From: Primulina eburnea
Lineage: Eukaryota; Streptophyta; Magnoliopsida; Lamiales; Gesneriaceae
Direction of reading: 5' to 3'
Assembly: GCF_022965805.1 (NCBI RefSeq)
Contig: NC_133118.1
Coordinates: 7,099,057-7,163,056 of the forward strand
DNA: 64,000 nt
Each line of letters starts with the position of its first letter. The first letter of the stretch is position 1. Made by a program: the position numbers and the translations under genes. The notes beneath the pieces are model-generated. The model was given only the letters and a program-made list of their open reading frames with translations. It searched no databases and was not told the DNA's origin. This document shows, one piece after another, positions 57,401 to 64,000 of the stretch.

Positions 57401-59335
57401 GAACTCGGAGATGCTGCAGTTGTGAGCGGATGGAGGTAAATTGGAGCCAGATTAAAATATTATCATTGTTGCTAAGAAAATCTTACTGATCGTTTGTTAG
57501 GGTGCTAACTGCTGATTGATTCGATAAATTACTTGATGCTCACAGTCTAGGGATGCAAAATGTGTATCCCTTAATGATGGTCGAAGTCTATGTATGGAGT
57601 GTTTAGATTCGGCAATTATGGATACCGATGAGTGCCAGCCTCTTTTTATTGATGTACAAGACTTTTATGAAGGTTTGAATATGAAAGTGACACAGCCAAT
57701 TCCTTTACTATTGGTTGACAGGCAGGCACTGAATGAGGCATTGGATGGAGAGAGACATGTAAGATTTGTGTCCAACATTCCAAGATATTTTCTTGTTTGT
57801 TTTGACTTTCCTTTCTTGTGAAGAAAAAGTAAGATAAATGGGAAAGTCTACTTTTGATTTCCCTTACCCTTTCTTTCTAGGGGCATCATCACATGCCGGA
57901 GACACGAGGTCTCTGTCTCTCGGAGGAACAAACCATCAGTACTGTAAGGGCACTGCACTATTATTCTTTGTCATTTGGTCTCTCCTCGGAAAGATCATTC
58001 ATTTGAAACTTGATCTAATATTGATTAAAGTGTCATGGTTTGCGATGATCACCAGGTATTGCGCCGACCAAGAATAGATACTGGAAACCGACCAATAGGA
58101 ATGAGAACCGAGCCTTATAAATTAACCCGCCATTGCGAAGTGACAGCAATACTTATTTTACATAGTTTTCCCAGGTATTTTCTACATCACATTCTTATTT
58201 TGGGCATATTGGATTTCTATTAGAATAAATTTAGTCACTCAATTGTTAAAAGCTGCAGGTTGCTAACAGGATCAATATTAGCTCATGAAATGATGCATGC
58301 GTGGCTGCGACTAAATGGTATTTTCTCACAAATGGCTACAATTTATTTTATCTATCTTCTAATATCCCCATGAATAGGAAGACAAATGAATCAAGTCAAG
58401 CTGAATATTACTTATAATTTGCATATTCAAGCTTGAATCATATTGTTGAATTTTAAATATTGAGTTATACTTTGCTAGGCTTGAATTATCGTTTTACATT
58501 ATGAACTCAGCTCAAATTTGATAATTTCGACCACAATCGAATGATTTTGTGCTTTCCGGACGTGCTTGCGAACAAATTGATTCATTTGCACCCACACTTG
58601 TAAGTGTGAAAATTCTCAATTTATTTCATACAACAATCAATTAACTTTAATTTCAGAAATCAGTTTTTGGTTGAAGTATGAATAATTCAATTGCTTTGTA
58701 AGAACAGTTCTTAACATGCAATATCTTACTGAAATGACAGTGATGTTAATATTGATTAATTATGTAGTAACTTATACAGTATGAACTCTCCCTGTATTGA
58801 TTAGAAATCTTGTTTTCCCATAGCAACTTATTCAATAAAAACATGAACGTCACATATTCTTTTCACTTTTAGTTTCGATATTGAAGTATCTATTTAGGTG
58901 ACATAATCCTTTCGTTCTATTTCATCATAAATTAATGATTCATAAATGAAATGAACAGCCCTTCCTCCTATGCATATCGATTCAGTTCCTGATATATCAC
59001 CATTTTTTATGCAAGGTTTTCGAAATCTCAGACAAGATGTTGAAGAAGGTATTTGTCAAGTTCTCGCGAGTATGTGGTTAGAATCCCAAATTTTATCTAT
59101 GTCTGACCCCAGTGGTGCATCAACTTCATCCTCAATGCCAGCCTCTACACCATCAAGGCAAGGGGCACATTCACCATTTGAGATAAAACTTGGTGTGTTT
59201 TTCAAACACCAAATTGCATCGGATATATCTATGGTGTATGGAAATGGATTTAGAACTGGTCATGAGGCAGTTCTGAAATTCGGGTTGCAGATGACTTTGG
59301 ATCACATACAGGAAACGGGAAATTTTCCATATTAA
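24359..59335 (+). CDS. DA1: DA1-type protein: UIM-LIM-peptidase, 11 exons over 35 kb
   Basis: Exons: 24359-24469, 24693-24774, 34597-34774, 46278-46398, 55910-55993, 57316-57435, 57546-57758, 57881-57943, 58056-58174, 58259-58317, 59016-59335. All junctions are GT-AG and the joined frame is open for 489 residues. Two ubiquitin-interacting motifs lie at about 44-58 ([14 protein letters not shown]) and 72-86 ([14 protein letters not shown]). A LIM domain at 126-189 has C126, C129, H147, C150, C153, C156, H174 and C177. The C-terminal half holds the zinc-peptidase motif HEMMH at 373-377. In Arabidopsis, DA1 is a ubiquitin-activated peptidase that limits the duration of cell proliferation and so organ size. 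Introns 2-4 hold nearly all the transposons. DA1 and the DAR paralogues cannot be told apart by eye. Confidence 0.93.
24693..24774 (+). CDS. DA1: DA1-type exon 2 (first UIM)
   Basis: 82 bases after TACAG, reading [20 protein letters not shown]. The acidic stretch followed by A-x-x-x-S-L is the ubiquitin-interacting core. The donor is GTGAGT. Confidence 0.92.
24895..25165 (+). repeat. Intronic direct duplication, copy 1
   Basis: Matches 25486-25734 with scattered mismatches and indels: both contain CTTAGTGCAGCATCTTACTC-like, AAGGCAATCA, TTCTACAACCACCTGAGTG and TGCGGAAGGATTTTACACTT segments in the same order. No coding content was recognised. Confidence 0.85.
25486..25734 (+). repeat. Intronic direct duplication, copy 2
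   Basis: Second copy of 24895-25165, offset by about 590 bases. It lacks about 20 bases near the middle (after TTTTCTCC). Divergence by eye is roughly 15 percent, so this is an old event. Confidence 0.85.
26410..27490 (-). pseudogene. LINE ORF2 C-terminal region
   Basis: Frames contain [20 protein letters not shown], then [15 protein letters not shown], a zf-RVT-like cysteine cluster ([20 protein letters not shown]) and the final [19 protein letters not shown]. Breaks near 27185 and 26700 are visible. Confidence 0.88.
27466..29083 (-). pseudogene. LINE ORF2 reverse transcriptase domain
   Basis: Three overlapping frames carry the fingers ([20 protein letters not shown]), the palm with [18 protein letters not shown] and [10 protein letters not shown] (catalytic DD), and the thumb region with YLGVPLG-like sequence. 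Shifts near 28640 and 28300 break it. Confidence 0.93.
29106..30058 (-). pseudogene. LINE ORF2 endonuclease domain
   Basis: Starts [14 protein letters not shown], the hallmark start of plant L1 endonuclease, and keeps [10 protein letters not shown] (the catalytic glutamate) and [11 protein letters not shown] shift near 29600-29660 separates it from the rest (GDFNIVRS, then [16 protein letters not shown] with the SDH active-site motif). Confidence 0.92.
30177..32054 (+). mobile_element. Non-autonomous Helitron-like element
   Basis: The left end reads TCTATATATATATAAAAACA and follows an A (30176). The right end carries a hairpin, CCGTGC-ATA-GCACGG (32028-32042), ten bases before the terminal CTAG (32051-32054), which is followed by a T. 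TC and CTRR ends, a subterminal hairpin and insertion between A and T are the defining Helitron features. The 1.9-kb interior is extremely AT-rich without any helicase or captured gene, so it would need proteins from elsewhere. Confidence 0.8.
32055..32333. other. Intron 2 segment between Helitron and solo LTR
   Basis: Contains a small GC-rich island (CGCCTAGGCGCTGG near 32160), otherwise nothing recognised. Its last five bases, CTATG, form the left target duplication of the solo LTR. Confidence 0.6.
32334..34413 (-). repeat. Solo LTR of a Tekay-like chromovirus
   Basis: A 2080-bp block, on the minus strand starting TGTAAAGCCC and ending CGTCTCA, with CTATG on both sides (32329-32333 and 34414-34418). 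No internal domain or second LTR is present, so it most likely formed by recombination between the two LTRs of a full element. It shares the box AATCAAGTCTAGTGAGTCTA-like (near 32655) with the LTR-like block at 62910. A GC-rich cluster of GCGCTGCAGCGC-type motifs lies at about 33020-33130. Confidence 0.87.
34597..34774 (+). CDS. DA1: DA1-type exon 3 (second UIM)
   Basis: 178 bases, reading [20 protein letters not shown] and then a glutamine- and asparagine-rich linker to YSTSF. The start at 34597 keeps the frame with exon 2 (split aspartate codon). The copia insertion begins only 24 bases after its end. Confidence 0.92.
34799..35002 (+). repeat. 5' LTR of copia element
   Basis: 204 bp, matched by 45611-45817 with roughly one mismatch every ten bases, showing an old insertion. 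Followed directly by the TGGTATCA primer site. Confidence 0.93.
35042..35847 (+). pseudogene. Copia gag, interrupted by Cassandra
   Basis: Contains [20 protein letters not shown] and the helical UBN2-type gag region to about 35690. The zinc knuckle [14 protein letters not shown] is split: [13 protein letters not shown] lies before 35848 and the last cysteine (CWKINGKP) after 36713. Stops occur near the start and after 35684. Confidence 0.88.
35848..36245 (+). repeat. 5' LTR of Cassandra, with 5S-like segment
   Basis: 398 bp. The 5S-like part covers about 36058-36175, with the box A-like AAGTTAAGCG at 36101 and the box C-like stretch at 36134-36155. Confidence 0.95.
36316..36712 (+). repeat. 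3' LTR of Cassandra, with 5S-like segment
   Basis: 397 bp. The 5S-like box C stretch is at 36601-36622. Differences from the 5' LTR include one lost C in the TTTCCCAGG run and five or so substitutions. Confidence 0.95.
36713..38828 (+). pseudogene. Copia protease, integrase and start of reverse transcriptase
   Basis: After the zinc-knuckle remainder comes a protease with [15 protein letters not shown] (about 36970). A GAG-pre-integrase zinc region follows with [11 protein letters not shown] (37480), then a heavily broken integrase core and the start of reverse transcriptase ([18 protein letters not shown] near 38790). Many stops interrupt it. The gypsy insertion begins at 38829 and reverse transcriptase resumes at 44157. 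Confidence 0.88.
38829..39139 (+). repeat. 5' LTR of nested gypsy element
   Basis: 311 bp, the same length as its partner. A TATAAAT box lies near 38965 (AAGTATAAATCG), consistent with a promoter. Confidence 0.93.
39180..40130 (+). pseudogene. Gag of nested gypsy element
   Basis: Begins [17 protein letters not shown] and, after a break near 39360, continues with [20 protein letters not shown] and [19 protein letters not shown], the retrotransposon gag core. A further frame reads [10 protein letters not shown]. Stops at 39363, 39691 and 39808 inactivate it. A degraded zinc knuckle ([11 protein letters not shown]) follows near 40290. Confidence 0.88.
40546..40840 (+). pseudogene. Protease of nested gypsy element
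   Basis: Reads [20 protein letters not shown]. The catalytic triplet is normally DSGAS, so its glycine has become asparagine. Downstream [13 protein letters not shown] (another frame) is the domain's C-terminal motif. Confidence 0.82.
41080..42350 (+). pseudogene. Reverse transcriptase and RNase H of nested gypsy element
   Basis: The region from 41110 reads [12 protein letters not shown] and then degraded fingers. [19 protein letters not shown] (41580) is the palm with the catalytic pair, and [20 protein letters not shown] (41800) the connection. RNase H has [20 protein letters not shown] (41995) and ends [10 protein letters not shown] (42320). At least five frame breaks are visible. Confidence 0.9.
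42460..43584 (+). pseudogene. Integrase of nested gypsy element
   Basis: A long open frame (42610-43584) has [20 protein letters not shown] (zinc-finger end), [20 protein letters not shown] (first D), [15 protein letters not shown] (second D, with SGRD in place of SDRD) and [20 protein letters not shown] (E), then [12 protein letters not shown]. The HH part sits just upstream, across a stop at 42589. Confidence 0.92.
43580..43899 (+). pseudogene. Chromodomain-like tail of nested gypsy element
   Basis: After a shift near 43560 the frame reads [11 protein letters not shown] and later [20 protein letters not shown], with W-K-G and W-E spaced as in chromodomains. The frame then runs into the 3' LTR at 43841. 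Confidence 0.7.
43841..44151 (+). repeat. 3' LTR of nested gypsy element
   Basis: 311 bp, starting TGTTATGGGCCC and ending GATCATAACA. It has about 20 substitutions plus a 4-base deletion and a 2-base insertion relative to the 5' copy. Confidence 0.93.
44157..45603 (+). pseudogene. Copia reverse transcriptase and RNase H, with a 155-bp duplication
   Basis: Contains [47 protein letters not shown] (catalytic DD, about 44520) and [13 protein letters not shown] 155-bp segment is repeated in tandem (44511-44665 and 44666-44820), so the palm appears twice. RNase H (45211-45603) has [35 protein letters not shown] and ADILTKAVP. Confidence 0.92.
44511..44820 (+). repeat. 155-bp tandem duplication in copia reverse transcriptase
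   Basis: The sequence beginning TATTGTCTATGTCGATGATA recurs 155 bases later. The copies differ at only three or four positions. The duplication includes the catalytic-site codons. Confidence 0.93.
45611..45817 (+). repeat. 3' LTR of copia element
   Basis: 207 bp, starting right after the polypurine tract GAGGGGGAA and ending CTTCA before CAGTT. Confidence 0.93.
45818..46277. other. Remainder of DA1-type intron 3
   Basis: About 460 bases of T-rich intron between the copia target duplication and the exon 4 acceptor. Nothing else recognised. Confidence 0.75.
46278..46398 (+). CDS. DA1: DA1-type exon 4 (LIM, first half)
   Basis: 121 bases, reading [20 protein letters not shown] and then [11 protein letters not shown], the first zinc site and the start of the second of the LIM domain. 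Phase 2 in, phase 0 out. Confidence 0.94.
48064..48263 (+). repeat. Perfect 100-bp tandem duplication at LINE 5' end
   Basis: 48064-48163 and 48164-48263 are identical as far as can be read, beginning CTCTCCCTCTTCGAG and ending CCGTCACCGG. The second copy also forms the left arm of the palindrome. Confidence 0.95.
48194..48335. repeat. 142-bp zero-spacer palindrome at LINE 5' end
   Basis: Two 71-base arms meet at 48264/48265 inside CACCGGCGCCGGTG. One mismatch is visible (GATGAAG versus GATTAAG). A single strand could fold into one long hairpin with no loop. Confidence 0.95.
48621..50253 (+). pseudogene. LINE ORF1 remnant
   Basis: The first frame (48621-49238) reads [20 protein letters not shown] and [20 protein letters not shown]. 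Later shifted frames are acidic and serine-rich. The last ends [10 protein letters not shown] at a TAA (50251-50253). I recognise it only as the ORF1 position of this LINE family. It would bind element RNA by analogy, but no zinc knuckle is seen. Confidence 0.7.
50253..51195 (+). pseudogene. LINE ORF2 endonuclease domain
   Basis: The ATG at 50253-50255 shares a base with the ORF1 stop (TAATG). It opens [16 protein letters not shown], then shifts near 50310. [15 protein letters not shown] keeps the catalytic glutamate, [10 protein letters not shown] follows, and [15 protein letters not shown] holds the SDH motif. Confidence 0.92.
51196..53112 (+). pseudogene. LINE ORF2 reverse transcriptase and C-terminal region
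   Basis: The fingers and most of the early palm are deleted: the frame jumps near 51195 from the post-endonuclease linker to just before [14 protein letters not shown] sequence. [10 protein letters not shown] (51510) is the catalytic motif with V in place of the usual [21 protein letters not shown] and a cysteine cluster ([20 protein letters not shown]) follow, and the end reads [19 protein letters not shown]. Confidence 0.92.
53240..53736. other. Intron 4 segment without recognised feature
   Basis: AT-rich sequence between the LINE target duplication and the small copia derivative. No gene or repeat was recognised. Confidence 0.6.
54060..54390 (-). pseudogene. Copia RNase H remnant
   Basis: On the minus strand it reads [19 protein letters not shown] and, after a stop, [19 protein letters not shown], the highly conserved copia RNase H block. 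Later parts are recognisable only in pieces. Confidence 0.87.
54590..54840 (-). pseudogene. Copia gag remnant
   Basis: Minus-strand frame reads [20 protein letters not shown] and then [20 protein letters not shown], the N-terminal UBN2-type gag region. It breaks off beyond GEVKAEG. Confidence 0.85.
55910..55993 (+). CDS. DA1: DA1-type exon 5 (LIM, second half)
   Basis: 84 bases, reading [20 protein letters not shown] and CDVCKHF. It supplies H174 and C177 of the second zinc site and then the CDVC pair. Phase 0 at both ends. Confidence 0.93.
56650..57121 (+). mobile_element. 5'-truncated LINE 3' end fragment
   Basis: Reads TKEIILLHL, then [11 protein letters not shown] and [18 protein letters not shown], matching the extreme C-terminus of the two larger LINEs here, and ends in an A-run at about 57115-57121. 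Only the last part of ORF2 and the tail are present, typical of incomplete reverse transcription. A target duplication was not identified. Confidence 0.75.
57212..57244. repeat. AT/GT microsatellite
   Basis: A run of TATATATG, about ten GT units and then ATATATA, inside DA1-type intron 5. Confidence 0.95.
57316..57435 (+). CDS. DA1: DA1-type exon 6
   Basis: 120 bases, 40 codons, reading [20 protein letters not shown] and then [20 protein letters not shown], a cysteine-rich LIM-like segment following the LIM domain. Confidence 0.95.
57546..57758 (+). CDS. DA1: DA1-type exon 7
   Basis: 213 bases, 71 codons, reading [20 protein letters not shown] and ending [16 protein letters not shown]. The ECL/DSA and DRQALNEA blocks are conserved in DA1 proteins. 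Confidence 0.95.
57881..57943 (+). CDS. DA1: DA1-type exon 8
   Basis: 63 bases, 21 codons, reading [20 protein letters not shown]. It starts after TTTCTAG and ends before GTAAGG. Confidence 0.94.
58056..58174 (+). CDS. DA1: DA1-type exon 9
   Basis: 119 bases, reading [20 protein letters not shown] and then [18 protein letters not shown]. It leads directly into the peptidase motif. Confidence 0.95.
58259..58317 (+). CDS. DA1: DA1-type exon 10 (HEMMH active site)
   Basis: 59 bases, reading [24 protein letters not shown] matches the HExxH zinc-peptidase consensus: two histidines bind zinc and the glutamate activates water. All three residues are intact. Confidence 0.97.
58318..59015 (+). other. 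DA1-type intron 10 (698 bp)
   Basis: Ends TTTTTTATGCAAG. A second possible acceptor, GAACAG, lies at 58954-58959 and would add about 19 in-frame residues to exon 11. Nothing else recognised. Confidence 0.8.
59016..59335 (+). CDS. DA1: DA1-type exon 11
   Basis: 320 bases including the stop, reading [20 protein letters not shown], a serine-rich linker, then [20 protein letters not shown] and a C-terminus ending [19 protein letters not shown] supplies the next glutamate, a candidate third zinc ligand in this peptidase family. The acceptor at 59014-59015 gives the gap-free match to the family. Confidence 0.93.
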
Positions 59336-62300
59336 GTTATGGTTAGGGTTGTACATTCAATTTTTTGGTAATGTGGAACTGCTCGTGTTTGGATTGCAGA
59401 CTCCTCAAGATAAATATGCGAGATGGGAACTGTCCTTGCTGAATTGATTGTCAAACTTGGATTATATTTTCTATGAAGGGTGTGGGGTGATAAATTATTG
59501 CTTGGCATATATGATAGTTTTTCAGAAAACGTTTAGGGAGTCATCCTGATGCCTACTACAATTCAGGTTCTTACAATGTACTAGAAAATTAAGTTCATTC
59601 TTGTACATTTTCTTATTCTTGTCAATTTATGGATAATGATTCAATGTTGTGTATATCTTATCACATTTTTTGTTGCCTACCATGTTACAAAAACAGCATT
59701 TGGCGTGGGATTCAGGTTAGTGGGTCCCTGAACCGGAATCTGACCTATTCAGGGCTGGTTTGGGTCAGTGAACTGGTCATGCTGCAAAGATAAAGTTAAG
59801 CTTGTCTTGTTGGTATATCAGCTTTAAAACCTACCCATTTATAGAAAAATTAGGATTTTTGATGATGATGTTTATTTTTATGTATTTTAATGGTTGGTTT
59901 AAACAATTCTTTCCCCATTAAAGAAAATAGAAGGTTCAGGTTATATGCATGTTTCAGGGTTTTGGCGAGTATAGTGAGTCACGTTTGAGTCCTGATTTCA
60001 CAAAATCTGCTCAAACCGCTGTACGCGTTCGATTTTTTTCTGCACATATGATGTGACACAATTTACAGTTCTTGCAATATTTAAGTTTCCGGTGCGTTTA
60101 TATTCTGCCAGACTGATGATAGATAAATTTTGCAAGTTGCAATAATTATTTGGTATCATAACAGGACTCTGACACTTGACTAGGGAAACAGAGTGACAAA
60201 CTTTTATCGTTTTGTCAGTAATAAAACAAGATTAGATAATAATGGTAATATAATAAAACGAGATTAAATAAGTGTGGCATTGCATGTTTATATCTTTCAT
60301 GAAACTGTAAAGTGCGTTAATTTGTTTAAAAATCTATAATATATTTGTGGAATGCATCATATTAAGTGAAAAATTGAAAATAACAAGGCATTTGAAAGGC
60401 AAGATACCTTTTTTTATTCAAAAGTTGGTGCATGAACCGTCACGGGTAATAACAGATTACTGGTCTGTGAGTTGCTTATGTTTTGGTTTTTTGTTGTCCC
60501 TGTATTATATTAGAACTGAGAAGTCAAACCAAGTGTGTATCCCTCAAAGTGGAGCCAGAAAAACTTGTTGGCCATGCTTTTGAGTTGCATTGCTCGAAAG
60601 TTGTCTATCCAGGTTTTATTTTTGGATGCTGGCAGAATCCCTATCCAAGTGTGTATCCCTCAAAGTGGGCCAGAATTTGATTTCTAGGATTCGGGATCCT
60701 CTGAAAGTGGCAATAAAACTCTGAAGTTTAAGAGATTGGCAGCCTGAGTGGCATAAATCGGGATTTCGAATTGCAGCAGATGACTCTAATAACAGGTTTT
60801 TCTATTCCGATATGCTTGGCTTAAGAAATAATTTTAGAAATAATGACTTGTTTATATAGTTACTTTGAGTTGCAATGTTTTGTTGTTTAAATATTGAAGC
60901 ATCTACATACTTGGCTCTATGATTGTTTAATAAGTTGATACTATAGTTGCAAGCCTTTTTTTCTGAAGAATAGATGCAATCCTTTCAGGGCTTTTTCTAT
61001 TGTTGTGTGTATAATTGTGTTATCTTTTTCACTTCTGATTCCCAAAATGAAATTTTTGTTTGGGAGTTCATTATTTGAATTATTTACTATTTCGACATTT
61101 TGGTAGAAAATATGATTTTATCAACATCAGTGATTCCCTGCTACTAATATGTCTGATCAGCGTTTCAATATCTGTACTTATTGATATAACTGCAGAAATA
61201 TCAGCGGTGCTGCGTACTGGGTTGGTGTGACCTAAATAGTTGCAGCGGTATTAGAATAGTTGTTACACGCTTTTATCCTGATTGAATACGTTTTCTTCTT
61301 TACTTCTCATTTGTTATAAATAGAACATTGGCGGTGAACTTTGTAATCTTTGATTCATATTTTTCAATACACATCTTTGAGGTATTTTGGAGATTATCTT
61401 TCGTTCATGATAAATTCATTTGCTACTAAGCGGCATAGTTTCCTCTTTTAATTGCTCTTGGATCGATAGCAACCAATTGGCACCAATAATAGAGTGAATG
61501 CAATTTCTTCACTTTTCCTTTATTTTCCTGCTTTCTTTTAGGTAGCTTCTATTTGTAAGTTAGTATTGAATCCGCACAATTGTTATGCAAATCAATTTAT
61601 CATCGCTTTATCGTTGCTCTTTATCTATTGGTAAATTCCCATCTCGAGATACTTCTATATGACTTGTACATGATGCATATAACTGGTTTGGTGATTTGTT
61701 TTCGTATGCTGCTAATATTGATCCCCGACTTAGCTTTGGAAATTCCATTCTTTTAGCCCAGAGGATTGGATCAGTTTTTGTTGATGCTTGATTTTTACGT
61801 TTCATTCATTTTGTCCTCGTAACGGTGAGACTATTGATTGTAAGAAAGCTTCACCTCACCAATTTTGGAGCATTGTCATCAATTTCATGAGATAGATGTT
61901 GTTCTCCCCTTGAATAACTGAGCCTAAATTGTTAGATATTTACGTGACGACAATCAATTACGATGTTTTGCATGATTGTTGAAACGTTCAATTGGCTGTT
62001 AGTTGTTTCATTTCTATTTGAAAGCTTTGAACAGTCTCGATTCAGACAAGAAACGATTGTTCCGATGTTTGTGATACAAGACATTATGCAACAATTTAAA
62101 CGGCCTTGAACTTGTTATTTTGCTAACTCTTCTGCTATTGTCTGTGTTGGATATAACTAACTGCTCTTGATTATTCTCGCGTTGTTACAGGAATTATTTT
62201 TTCGTTCATTGAAGGTTCTCGATTAAGTTTTGTGGAAGAATTCTTAGACCTTCAAGCTGCCGCTGGTTGTAGCTGCAAATACCTGCTTATTTCAACTACT

Positions 62301-62577
62301 ATTTCAGTCCAGGATTTTTCAGACGCATTAACAAAGATCTGGGAATAAAGATGACAGCGTGTCGCAAAGTTGTCACATTTATTCCCCGAATGGATATATA
62401 ATTTGTTATGAAATGCTCTGGTGACTGAGAAGAGTGTCGAATTTCGACAAGAAGATGCCAAAACTATCGTTACTGGGCTGAGATGAAACTAGAGAAGCGT
62501 TTTCGCTACTTTGTCCAGATCAACTCTACTTTCTTGATATCCTTGTTCTTTTTAAATTTTGGAGTTAATTAAATAGT
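59336..62577. other. Downstream region of DA1-type gene, no recognised gene
   Basis: The first few hundred bases should be the 3' untranslated region. A 30-base motif built on AAGTGTGTATCCCTCAAAGT occurs twice (about 60530 and 60646). A 50-codon open stretch at about 62192-62350 after a TTACAG has no recognised motif. No other gene, RNA or element could be supported. Confidence 0.55.
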
Positions 62578-64000
62578 TGTGAAGGCCCGTATTTCGTATT
62601 CATAATTTTACGGAATAATTAAAATTTTTCTAAATAAATAATTATCTTGTATCATTTAATTAAAATAAACATGTAAATAATCTTTTTAACTTTAAAATAA
62701 CAGCGGAATCGAATAATGTTTTCAACCAGCAATTTAAAAACAATCCAACGTAAACATCAATCTAAAATAATCCAACGTATTAAAACTGAGTTTGAATAAA
62801 AAAAAGTGCATAAACTAAATCATGAGGTCCTCGGGTTTACTACTGCTGTCCCAAGATCGCTCACTGGTCTCCGCCCGCGGTCTCGACCTCATCCATACCT
62901 ACAACAATCAAGTCTAGTGAGTCTAAAGACTCAACATGTATATATCGTGAATAACAAGTAATATATATCATAAAATCGCATGCCATGTAAAAATAAAGTG
63001 TCGTGAAGCATACTGTGAAAATCGTATCATGAATAATTATAACTACGTGCATATCTGAAAATCATACGTAAAAGCTTTGCTCAATAGAGCTCTGTCATAA
63101 CATATCATAATTTTCTGTAGAGATAATGTTTCTAAGCAAGTGGCCCATAACATAGCGTAAGCGCCTGATCAGACTAAACCACAGTATACTGGGCGGTAGA
63201 GATCAATCACAGCCCTTGGACTGGATGTCCGTACCCATACATAATCATAACCGGTCGTAAGTCACCGGGCGGAGAGGTCCTCGGTTGCGCCTACCGACTT
63301 CCAAACCCATAAGCGTAAGGTGGCCACAAGACATATCGCATATATCTCAAAAATAAACATTTTATATTTTTATGCACGTAATATAATTATAACCTTATTT
63401 TTACCGGATGAGTTGGATCGCTCCCAGGCTCGCTGCGACATAATTCTAATATGTGACACATGCAATAAATCTTAACTTGACAAAAACTTAACAATAGAAC
63501 CAAAAACGAGACGACTCGGACCAACAACTTGATTTTTAACCATGGCTTCGTACCAACCCGAACCAACATTAAACCGACGTTTAACCATGATTAAAAATAC
63601 CCCAAACATACTGAAAAACATGCATCATAACTGTAAAACACGAAAATAGGTGAAAGGAATCCAAAAACATAAAACACTCTTTCGAGAGTCATTTTGGCAC
63701 CTTTCACCGAAAATTCCCGTACGACCTCTAAACTCGACCAAATCACAAACGGCCAAAAACATGACTTTCCTAACTCATTAAGGTAGTGTCCAGTCCAAGG
63801 CCATGGGCTAAAAGCCAACCAAGAACTCAAACAAGCATCACAACCGAAGATGAAAGTTGCTGTCAAAAAAATTCCAACAGTGGCAACTTGTGTGTTTGTG
63901 GTGTAAACTCTGAAATTCATTGACCAATGGCTTGAACCACCACCCAAGGACTATTACCAACATTCTAAGGCATGGCTTGGACCATGGCTACAGGTTAAAA
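62578..64000 (-). repeat. LTR-like block of a Tekay-like chromovirus, running off the window
   Basis: The + strand starts TGTGAAGGCCCGTATTTCG and soon reads ACAGCGGAA. This is the layout of the Tekay-like LTRs at 10709 and 21289 (TGTGGGGCCC, then ACAGCGGAAAA). The box CAATCAAGTCTAGTGAGTCT at 62907 also occurs near 32655 in the solo LTR. The far end lies outside the window, so a full element, a solo LTR and a fragment cannot be distinguished. An open frame at 63591-63947 lies inside it and has no known motif. Confidence 0.65.

Noticed and set aside
60530..60680. Short LTR pair or gene duplication
   Set aside because: Only about 30 bases repeat (AAGTGTGTATCCCTCAAAGT and neighbours), with no element features between or around them.
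62192..62350. Coding exon after TTACAG, 50 open codons ending in TAA
   Set aside because: No motif, no partner exons, and an open stretch of this length is expected by chance in 3 kb of non-coding DNA.
1..64000. CRISPR arrays, operons or bacterial defence systems
   Set aside because: The spliced genes and retrotransposon content mark a plant nuclear genome; no short regularly spaced repeats with unique spacers were seen.

Overview
This window looks like nuclear DNA from a eudicot plant. The evidence is spliced genes with GT-AG introns, strongly AT-rich non-coding sequence, and retrotransposons primed by initiator tRNA-Met. Also present are chromodomain Ty3/gypsy elements, a Cassandra element carrying a 5S rRNA-like segment, L1-type LINEs and a Helitron-like element. 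The species cannot be read from the sequence; an asterid is only a guess.

Two host genes are supported, both on the + strand. The first (4247-5568) is the 3' part of a 5'-adenylylsulfate reductase-like (APRL5/7-type) gene. Its first exon lies left of the window, and a decayed Ty3/gypsy element (210-3778) sits in the intron before the first visible exon. The second (24359-59335) is a complete 11-exon DA1-type gene with two ubiquitin-interacting motifs, a LIM domain and an HEMMH metallopeptidase site. Spliced, it encodes 489 residues with no frame break. The gene covers about 35 kb because introns 2, 3 and 4 (9.8, 11.5 and 9.5 kb) are filled with transposable elements.

Layout: APRL intron with decayed gypsy element, then APRL exons (1-5568). 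Spacer with a 350-bp TRIM-like element flanked by a perfect 5-bp duplication (6907-7256). A promoter/leader-like stretch (about 7640-7990) cut off by an LTR-like block (7991-about 9330). A minus-strand nest of Tekay/Del-like chromoviruses (about 9470-23216): an older, partly deleted element whose reverse transcriptase is split by a young full-length element (10709-19087). The young element has 1786-bp LTRs differing at only five positions that I saw, CTTGG target duplications and an uninterrupted 1505-codon gag-pol frame.

DA1 intron 2 holds an internal duplication, a decayed minus-strand LINE, a Helitron-like element and a solo LTR flanked by CTATG. Intron 3 holds a Ty1/copia element flanked by CAGTT that itself carries a Cassandra element (CACTT duplications) and a decayed chromovirus. 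Intron 4 holds a + strand LINE with a 16-bp target duplication and a striking palindrome at its 5' end, plus a shrunken minus-strand copia derivative. Intron 5 holds a LINE 3' fragment. Downstream of DA1 there is about 3 kb of unassigned sequence and then another LTR-like block running off the right end.

No new enzymatic or defence system was found. The notable features are the stacked, datable insertions and the survival of the DA1-type reading frame across them. All identifications are by eye from motifs; no database search was run.
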